The position numbers and the translations under genes are program-made. Positions 56,785 to 64,000 of a DNA stretch of 64,000 bases are shown in pieces. Source of the DNA: Annulohypoxylon bovei var. microspora (Eukaryota > Ascomycota > Sordariomycetes > Xylariales > Hypoxylaceae); contig MU405232.1 of the NCBI GenBank assembly GCA_022836615.1, positions 124,001-188,000 of the forward strand, read 5' to 3'. The notes beneath the pieces are model-generated. The model did no database searches. It was not told the origin of the DNA and was given only the letters and a program-made list of their open reading frames with translations. The number at the start of each line of letters is the position of its first letter. The stretch's first letter is position 1.

Positions 56785-58851
56785 ATGGACATCATTAGCT
56801 GCGGTATACTCACAGCCTTGGAGCTAGTTGCATTCATCCCTGACAGAGAACACAGCAGTTCTTCGGTTTCTAAGCAGTTCCTCATCGGACTTGTAGCACA
56901 ATATGTTATACTTAAGTTTTATCGAGTTGTATTATACCCGAATTATTTCTCCCCCCTTAGACATCTACCAGGACCAAAGGTATGACACGAACCAGATAGT
57001 ATCTTGTATAATTACCTATATCACCACTCTGACCGTAAATGTAGGACCATAATATCATCCTCGGGCAAGAAGTAAAGAAATTCAAAGCCGAGAGCCCTGC
57101 CGGTGTTCAACTAACATGGATGCGCCAATGGCCGGACGCACCGTTCATCAGGTACCTCTCGTTTGCAGGCAACGAGGTTCTCCTGGTAAACAGCTTAGCG
57201 GCGTATAAAGCCGTCCTCCAGACGCACGTGTATGACTTCGTCAAGCCGCCGTTCTTTGCACGCTTGGTCGGCGAGATCACCGGCGTAGGTCTACTGTTCG
57301 CCGAAGGAGATCTTCATAAACGCGAGCGGAGGTTATTGGCTAGCCCGTTCTCCGTTCCGAGTATGAGGAAACTCCTTCCCGTATTTCGGGGAAAGGCGAA
57401 GGATCTTTCGGAGGGGTTTGAAAAGTTGCTCCGAGACAAGCCTTATGCTACTGTGGAAGGTGAGATATCCAATAAAGGAAGTTGTTACATCTCCAGTTGC
57501 CTGATGACTGATCTTCCTTACTATAGCAACCGAGACTTTATCAAAGTCAACGATGGATACTATAGGTGTAACGGTGTTAGGGATCGAGTTAGATACCATA
57601 TCATCCATGTATCCGCAAAGCTTTCAAGAGCTCTACGGTCATGTACTTCAACAAGGTACTGTGGGACAATTAATCTCGGTCGTCAACGCTTTTGTACCTA
57701 TCCGAAGTATTGTTCCTCTGGAGGCGAATCGCAAGTTTATCCAGACAACTACTGATTTAAGAAAAATGCTGCGGGATATCATCCAACAACGCACGGCAGA
57801 CTTGGCGGACGGGACTTTCATAAGAAAGATGGGAGAATCTAGAGACCTTTTGACGTATATGTTAGAAGAGGTTGAATTGCGCAGGCAGGAGACGGGCAAG
57901 GAAGTCTGGTCTGTGGATGACATTATTGGTCATGTGAGAAAACTTCCCCTATTTCCCTAGTATGATGATATTGACCATTCTACGTGTCTAGCTTCTGAAC
58001 TTCACATCCGCAGGTTCGACTAACACACCTCTTACCATATACATAAATAGCTATAGGGTTATCTTACTAACTCCCTTTTTACCCCCTTAGGTCATGAAAC
58101 TACAGCGACTACCTTAACATGGTGTCTCTACGTCCTCGCAACCAATCATTCTGTACAAGATCGACTGCGGACCGAGATTAACTCCCTACTAGAGACGAAC
58201 CCGGAGCCAGATTACGATTCTATCTTCGGATTACCATTCCTACATAACTTCATCCGCGAGGTCCTTCGTGTCTTTACTCCAGGTCCATATCCCCTCCCTT
58301 CCTCCCCCCTATCCATAAGCCCCACTTCCCATCTCCCCCTTTACTTACCAAATTCGCAACAAACAAACCACAACAAAACGCCCCAGCCCTAACTAATCCC
58401 CTTTCTAGGCTACATGTCCCAGCGAAAATCCACGCGCCCCCTGGTCATCGAAAACGTGCGCATCCCCACAGGCACGCAGATCGACATCCTGATCCCGCTG
58501 GCGCACCAGAACCCCACGATCTGGGGCGCGGACGCCAACGTCTTCGACCCGGACCGGTGGGACTCCTTAAGCGGCGACGCCGCCAGCCCCTTCGCCTTCG
58601 AGGCCTTCCTGCAGGGCCCGCGCACGTGTCCGGGGCGCAACTTCTCGCTCGTCGAGATCAAGGCCGTGCTCGTGGAGCTGGTGCCGCGGTGGCGCTTCCT
58701 CGGCATCGAGAGTACTGAAAAAGGCCAGGGAGGGGAGCTGCTGACGGCGGGAGAGGAGCGCGTGGGCAGGGGTGTGCGGCTCGCGAACCCGAGCCTGACG
58801 TATAGGCCTGTGGATGGCCTTTTCGTGAGGTTTGAGAGGTTTAGTGGATAA
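56785..58851 (+). CDS. Cytochrome P450 monooxygenase with a 22-nt internal exon
   Basis: Six exons, 56785-56979, 57045-57459, 57527-57933, 57992-58013, 58091-58282 and 58409-58851, joining to 557 residues. A membrane anchor lies near 31-50, followed by the Pro-rich hinge LRHLPGPK. The I helix is assembled from three exons: DDIIGH, then LLNFTSA from the 22-nt exon, then GHETTATTLTW, which gives the A/G-G-x-E/D-T-T oxygen-activating motif. The K helix is REVLRVF (ExxR). The haem loop is FLQGPRTCPGRNFS with the axial Cys. Introns of 65, 67, 58, 77 and 126 bp are all GT..AG. The GHETT and PGRNFS spellings resemble broad-specificity fungal P450s of the CYP3/CYP5-like clade; the substrate is unknown. 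Confidence 0.9.
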
Positions 58852-59245
58852 GGAAATTTCTTACTACTTCGGTATTTAATCGTACCTATTTTAGATTGTT
58901 CTTAGAGACGAATAGACAGAACAAATGGGCATTTCAGAATCTAGGACTCTAGTATGTACCGTATATACCTACCTACCTAGTCGATTAGAATAAATGGTTC
59001 AAAACCAAGTATAGGCGTAATCACCTGTAAACCCGAGCAATCACCCACTCCTCAAAGGTCACCAACCTCGAAGTAAAGAATAACTAAGTGGACATAATAT
59101 TATAGCTAAACATCACCTATCAAAAAAACGCCATCTATCCATCTATCCTCTATCTAACCCTACTCGAACCCTACTCAATAGGTACCTAATTCAATTCTAT
59201 TTCTCGCAAATCCTATAACTACGGTAAAACTCGTCTGTATCTACA
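58852..59245. other. Convergent intergenic spacer
   Basis: 394 bp between two 3' ends, AT-rich, with CCTACCTACCTAG at 58970-58982. No gene seen. Confidence 0.5.
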
Positions 59246-62200
59246 CTACCGCACCCCCCCAGCCCCAGTCTCCGCCTTAACCAAGCCCTCCGCCCTGCGG
59301 ACCTCCATGCGCTCATCAATCATGCTGCCGGTATCGTCCTCATCATCGTCGTCCTCGTCGTCTTCGCTCGGGCACTCCTCCTCGGCGAGAACGCCCTCGA
59401 GGTCGGGATTCGGGGCCTGGGACGGGCGCCGGCGCTTCTCGAAGTCCTGCTTGTGGGCGTCGGCGATGATGCCGCGGATCGAGCGCGCGCGCAGCACCTC
59501 CGGCCGCCGGCGCCAGCGCGTGGTACCGCTGCCGTCGCCGATCTCCTGCGCTTGGATCTGCGCCTCGGAGTGCTCGCGGCCCAGGGCCGAGGCGCCGGCC
59601 GTGCTGACGTCGACGGCGCTGGCGGAGGCGCCCTCGGCGGGGATGACGGATACGCGGTGGGGCGCTGTGGTGGTGGTGGTGGTGGTGGCGCGCCGCCGCT
59701 CCTCTTCCTCGCTGGTGACGCGCTCGACGAGCGGCTCGTGCGGGTGCAGGTGGTAGGGCAGGGGCACGTCGCGGCTGGCCTTGTACTGGGCGACGTTGGC
59801 GCAGTGCTCGTTCTCGACGCGGAACAGGGCCCACATGCCGCGGCGGGTGACCTCGGCTAGGGCGACGAAGAAGGATACTAGGGTGCTGTGCTGCTTGTCG
59901 TGCGTGAAGATGGCGTAGAAGATCCAGCCGAAGCGCAGGATCGGGTCGAGAACCATGATGGCGTAGTACCACCACCGGCGCTTGAGCCCGAGGATGTCAC
60001 GCAAGAACCGGTGTCGCGTGTCCGGCTGGAAGAAGGAGAAATCCATGAATAGATCCCAGATCGCTAGTGAATTTGCGTTAGGACCCCCAATATGAAAAGA
60101 GGGATAATAGGAGAGTCATGACTTACATGTGTAAATGCCATTCAAAGTGGAGAAAGTGATGAAGAGTCCGAGATTCGAATCCGTGGCTCTCATACGGTAT
60201 ATCGATAGTGTCACGGCCGCCAGAATGGTCATGCCATACTTTCCGCCGTTGACAAGATGCGGGAAGACGTTCTTGGTGTCGCGGTATCGGCGAATACATT
60301 GCAGCGCACGCCATATTGGTGGAAGCGTCGAAAAGAACCCCAATAAGCGGGAATTGTTCGAGTTGCACTGAACCGGGTTGTTCCATTGATGTGCGTAGAG
60401 GCAAAAGAAGAGTTCGATATTCTTCATTCACAGTTAGTTAAGAGAGAAACTGGTTAATATTTTAAGAATTTTACATACTGAAGTTGCATATGTGAGGGAG
60501 CAATACATATCGCCGAGAAAGAAGTCGCGAAATTCAACGGGATACAATCCCGCGAAGAATAATCGATACTAGAAACCGTTAGATTATAGTCATGGTTAGT
60601 CGGGGGCAGCACTTACGTGGGAATACATAAGCCATTGCCGACTCCTGTACCATAGGATCGGTGCTGGTAGTAAGAAGATAACCAATGTAATGGCTATTAA
60701 GATCACGGGATAGTACAGGTATAACTCATCCGACCCGTATCTGGTGAAGTTCACCCAGAAGAATATGCCAAAAAGCAATAAGAAGAAACTTGGGAAGCTC
60801 GAAAGTTGTCTCCAATCCAAATTATTTCTCGTATCAAACTCGAATATAAAAGGATAGTTGATCTTATTGCGCGTCCACATGTAGCAGTCGAGGCAGAATA
60901 AGAACATCAGAACCAACATTAGAAAATAGCCAGCATATAATTGCATGAGGTAGCTGGTCTGCTGTTGCACTTCCGGATCTGGATCGAATAAGAGTTGAGA
61001 TCCGTATACGAGACCCTGGAGGGTGAACACAGCTCCGGTGCCGATGAAGAGCCCGTTCCGAAACGCGATGGCGGATTCATCTCCCGGTCTCCGGTTCAAT
61101 CGGTGGAGTTTCCCTGTAGCGATCTTATGGTTCCCCTTTTCGAAATATCGCGCGTAAAGGTCCTCAACAGAATGAAGGTACCCGTCCACAGTGTTGCTGT
61201 TCACAAACCATGATTTGTTGACTTTCTCATTCATATACCGGTAAGGTGGTCGAGCATTGACTGCCTTGTCATATTTCTTGTTCAGCTTTCTGAAAGCGGT
61301 CCGATTGAGTTGCGTATATGATTGAAGAAGTTCCAATCCTCTGTAAAATTCTTGCAATGCTAGCTTCAACTTCCGCTTCGCTGACCTATAAGACACTTCA
61401 TGACTAGATGGCCTCTTGATGTAGTCCCTTCTCGCATCCGCCCCCATTGCACCGAGTACGGGAGTGAAGTGTAGCTTAGAGAAGGCCTTTGAATTAGCAC
61501 CGGGCTTGAATATTCTGGACTTAATCGGTTCGACCCAGCCATTAGCACCAGATGGGGCCCCCTTGGTATCATGGCTACTACTATCTTCGCCTCTCTCTTT
61601 ACGTTGTCTCAGCTCGGCCAATTCCCGATTTCGCCGATTTCGCATCTCATGCAACTGCTCCCGTAGAGCTAATAGACGTTGTCCGGCTTGTTCTTCTTTT
61701 TGGCGGTAGAACGTCTCCACCTTGTCCAGCTCACTGTCTAGAAAGTCGAAGAAGTCCTTTTCACGATCCCTAACCGTGTCAATAGCTTGCAAGCCATATC
61801 CGAACTTCACACTATCATTTCTAGTAAGTTGTTGACTTATATGATGACCTGCTGAGAACATACGCCGGAGTCTACCAGGCGATGGGGTCTGTTCAAACGT
61901 AGGTCTAGAGCGGAGAGGTGTAGATGGTGGAGCACCGACTGCCGAGGGAACCGCACTCATAGACGTACTACGCTGTGCAGTATGCCGGCTGATAGACTTT
62001 CGAAGCGTATCGGTAGGCCGAGGCGGAAGCGCTTCGGTTGAGATTGCGATTGCGGGCTCACCTAGTGCAGGGCCAGGCAATTCAAACACATTCCAACTCT
62101 CAGCAACTGAAGGCGGCGTGGGCACGAAGCTACCATATCGACCTTCATTACCCGGCGACGTTGTCAGTGATTGACGCTCCGTCCTAGGTGAGATAGGTGT

Positions 62201-62633
62201 TGGTTGAGGTTTTGGTGTGCTATGGGCTCCCCTATTCGCTTGTCCCATGGGTGCGGGGCTTATGCGCAGAGACTCGATCTCATCTGCAGTAGGCGAATCG
62301 TGGCCGCCATTTTGCTGACGGGAGAATTGGCCCGTATGAGAAGTTATCTCGCGCGGTGGAAGATCACCTCTTCTTCCTAAGCCTAATGGTGTTCCGTTTG
62401 CTTTGCTGATTGACCTCGAGACAGCCTTGATATACTTTTTACCAGCTTTGTAATTTAGATACTTGACCCGCCATTCTATATTCCAAATCAGCATTCATAT
62501 CAATCCACATTCTCACCGCCATGAGAACATCACCCATATCTTGAAAATCTGCCCAGAATATGTACAGGTGGTACAATATGTCTTAGTACTCACCTGGAAC
62601 AAGATCTTGCTCGAGTTCTTTAGCAAATTTCAT
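59246..62633 (-). CDS. SYG1: SPX-EXS protein, SYG1/XPR1-like phosphate exporter
   Basis: Five exons, 62633-62594 (40 nt), 62475-60617, 60568-60479, 60421-60127 and 60063-59246 (introns of 118, 48, 57 and 63 bp), joining to 1033 residues. The SPX domain begins MKFAKELEQDLVPEWRVKYL and continues with NYKAGKKYIKA; SPX pockets bind inositol pyrophosphates. A polar insert at about 35-200 interrupts SPX, which resumes with FFDFLDSELDKVETFYRQKE and RTAFRKLNKKYDK. Several membrane helices follow (about 480-620). The EXS domain then reads FAGLYPVEFRDFFLGD, LVNGGKYG, and LGLKRRWWYYAIMVLDPIL, then RFGWIFY. The C-terminal tail is acidic (DDEDDDDEDD), with a Thr run encoded by a GTG repeat on the plus strand. 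Relatives export phosphate at the plasma membrane or Golgi and signal phosphate status. Confidence 0.94.
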
Positions 62634-64000
62634 GACGTCAAGAGGATGAATGAAGGATTTAACCTTCCGAACCCTAGATCTATGTTGTTATGCATAGGAA
62701 TTGAATTCAATTGGAGAATGGAGAGAACGTAGAGAACAGAAAGAATTTGAACATTCAAGGAGGTATCAATAACGAATATAGACAGAGCATGTCATGGACT
62801 AGACGCTGGAAGTTCGCGCACCAATAGATGAAAAGTTGATTGACAAGTGAAGAAATAAGTTCATTTTATTTGATAAAAATTTATCTTACCAATTTCGTCC
62901 TACAATTGATTGCAAGGCGCCATTACCAGACTTTTCTTCAGTGGGTCTTCTCTCTGCAAGTAACCATAACAGCGGTCCGGACCCATCTCACCCAAGCTGT
63001 TCCCCGTTATGGATTACATGTAGACATGGAATCTTCCAAGTTCCGATGGATAATCGGCACTAATCTCTTAGTTGATAAGTACATATCATGTCTACGTTAA
63101 TATCTTGAACTTCTTTTAAGAACCGTTCATCCGTTCATCCAATCTATAACTTTTTGCAGCCACACACACACACTTTCGCTTATGGCAGATATGATGCGTG
63201 TAATGCGCCGATGACGTTGCTCTTCACTCAAGTTGGAGACTAACGCTGTCCTCCGACTTCGGCTATCTCCGCTACCTGCCGAGTTCAGCTTAAGCTGAGT
63301 ATTAACATTATCTATGCTTGATCCAGTAGATCAACTTGCGAATACCACATGATAATGTTTATTTATCTCGAGGAGTATATTCCTAGGTGGTTTTCAAGTT
63401 CATATAAGGCTTATCACGGTGTTTACTACACTAGTCGGCTTCGTTCGTAAAATCGACCTCCACTATTAATGATTACGCCATGTTAAGCCTCGCTTATATG
63501 AGACATTCGAGGTACTTAGCATATGTCTCTAGCCTGGTGTTGTGTTCCCTACCCCTTTTAGTCTTTGTACGACATAGACGTTGGCCAACTTAGTAAGCTA
63601 TATTCTCGGGGATATACGGATGATATGAATTGTACTTTTCGTAAGTTGCACCAAGACTAAACTCCGATTTTAATAATTTTGTTTGCATCTTCATATCCAA
63701 CTATGTGAGAACTTGAGCTCTTCAGGCTGCAAATATGATATGGCATATGTAGTTATTATGCTCTTGTAAGTATAAAGCTGCATGAGTAGCTAGGTAGGTA
63801 TGTAGGTATCTATTACCTAATTACATAATACGGAGTCTGTGTAAGGGATAGAACTTACTATCTCTCTAGATTTTATAATATACTAGGTACATAAATGATG
63901 TTAACGGCCTTTGTTCATGCCTACAAAGTATAGCTGATTTGTAGCTGGGAACCTAGGCCTATCAGGTAGTGGATTGACGAGGACGACTATTTCCCCCCTG
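62634..64000. other. Right-end intergenic region
   Basis: 1.37 kb, AT-rich, upstream of the SPX-EXS gene and reaching the window edge. A (CA) repeat lies at 63161-63173 and a TAGGTAGGTATGTAGGTA cluster at 63790-63808. The open frame at 62840-63100 has no recognisable content. No gene supported. Confidence 0.45.
63161..63173. repeat. CA dinucleotide microsatellite
   Basis: Six to seven CA units in a noncoding spacer. Confidence 0.8.

Noticed and set aside
60168..60190. GATTCGAATCC-like tRNA B box
   Set aside because: It lies inside exon 4 of the SPX-EXS gene and has no A box or acceptor stem partner at tRNA spacing.
1..64000. CRISPR array, bacterial operon features, NRPS/PKS/terpene synthase backbone genes
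   Set aside because: No regularly spaced repeats, no ribosome-binding-site organisation, and no backbone-enzyme motifs were found; the two P450 genes are 12 kb apart and not in a recognisable metabolite cluster.

Overview
The window is nuclear DNA of a filamentous ascomycete, most likely a Sordariomycete. Supporting signs are many short introns (48-173 bp) with GT..AG ends, a Zn2Cys6 regulator, two cytochromes P450, a HeLo-like/ankyrin protein, intron-containing tRNA-Leu genes, and AT-rich spacers carrying a TACCTA/TAGGTA motif. I cannot fix the genus. I rebuilt most genes by joining exons by eye. In every multi-exon model the summed exon length is divisible by three and the joined protein reads through the family motifs.

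Layout, left to right. 1-7 kb: the 3' end of an unidentified membrane-protein gene (+), a Gfo/Idh/MocA oxidoreductase (-), a MPPED-like metallophosphoesterase (+) and a POS5-like mitochondrial NAD kinase (+). 7-18 kb: a large E2 (UBC-domain) protein (-), a secreted GH79 glycosidase (-) and a secreted subtilase with a PA domain (-). 18-20 kb: spacer holding a complete 736-bp non-autonomous DNA transposon with 57-bp terminal inverted repeats and a TTTGTATCC target duplication (hAT-like). 20-25 kb: a DSD1-type D-serine dehydratase (-), a divergent Zn2Cys6 regulator (+) and a HAD hydrolase (-). 25.8-30.2 kb: a divergent pair made of a ClpB-D2-like AAA+ ATPase (-) and a coiled-coil/VWA protein (+). 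30.2-37.2 kb: about 7 kb with no gene I can support. 37-50 kb: a 1481-residue disordered protein with a C-terminal methyltransferase-like domain (+), a P450 with a poly-Gln/Ser/Thr insert (-) and a HeLo-like/ankyrin protein without an NTPase domain (+). 50-64 kb: a PAF-acetylhydrolase-like lipase (-), an M18 aspartyl aminopeptidase (-), two tandem tRNA-Leu(AAG) genes (-), a P450 with a 22-nt internal exon (+) and an SPX-EXS (SYG1/XPR1) phosphate transporter (-).

Most genes look like independent housekeeping or secretory functions; no classical secondary-metabolite backbone enzyme is present. The arrangements most suggestive of joint function are the AAA+/VWA divergent pair, which recalls the MoxR-VWA, Mg-chelatase and midasin principle, and the D-serine dehydratase/regulator divergent pair with a HAD hydrolase next door. 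Functions are inferred from motifs read by eye; no database search was possible.
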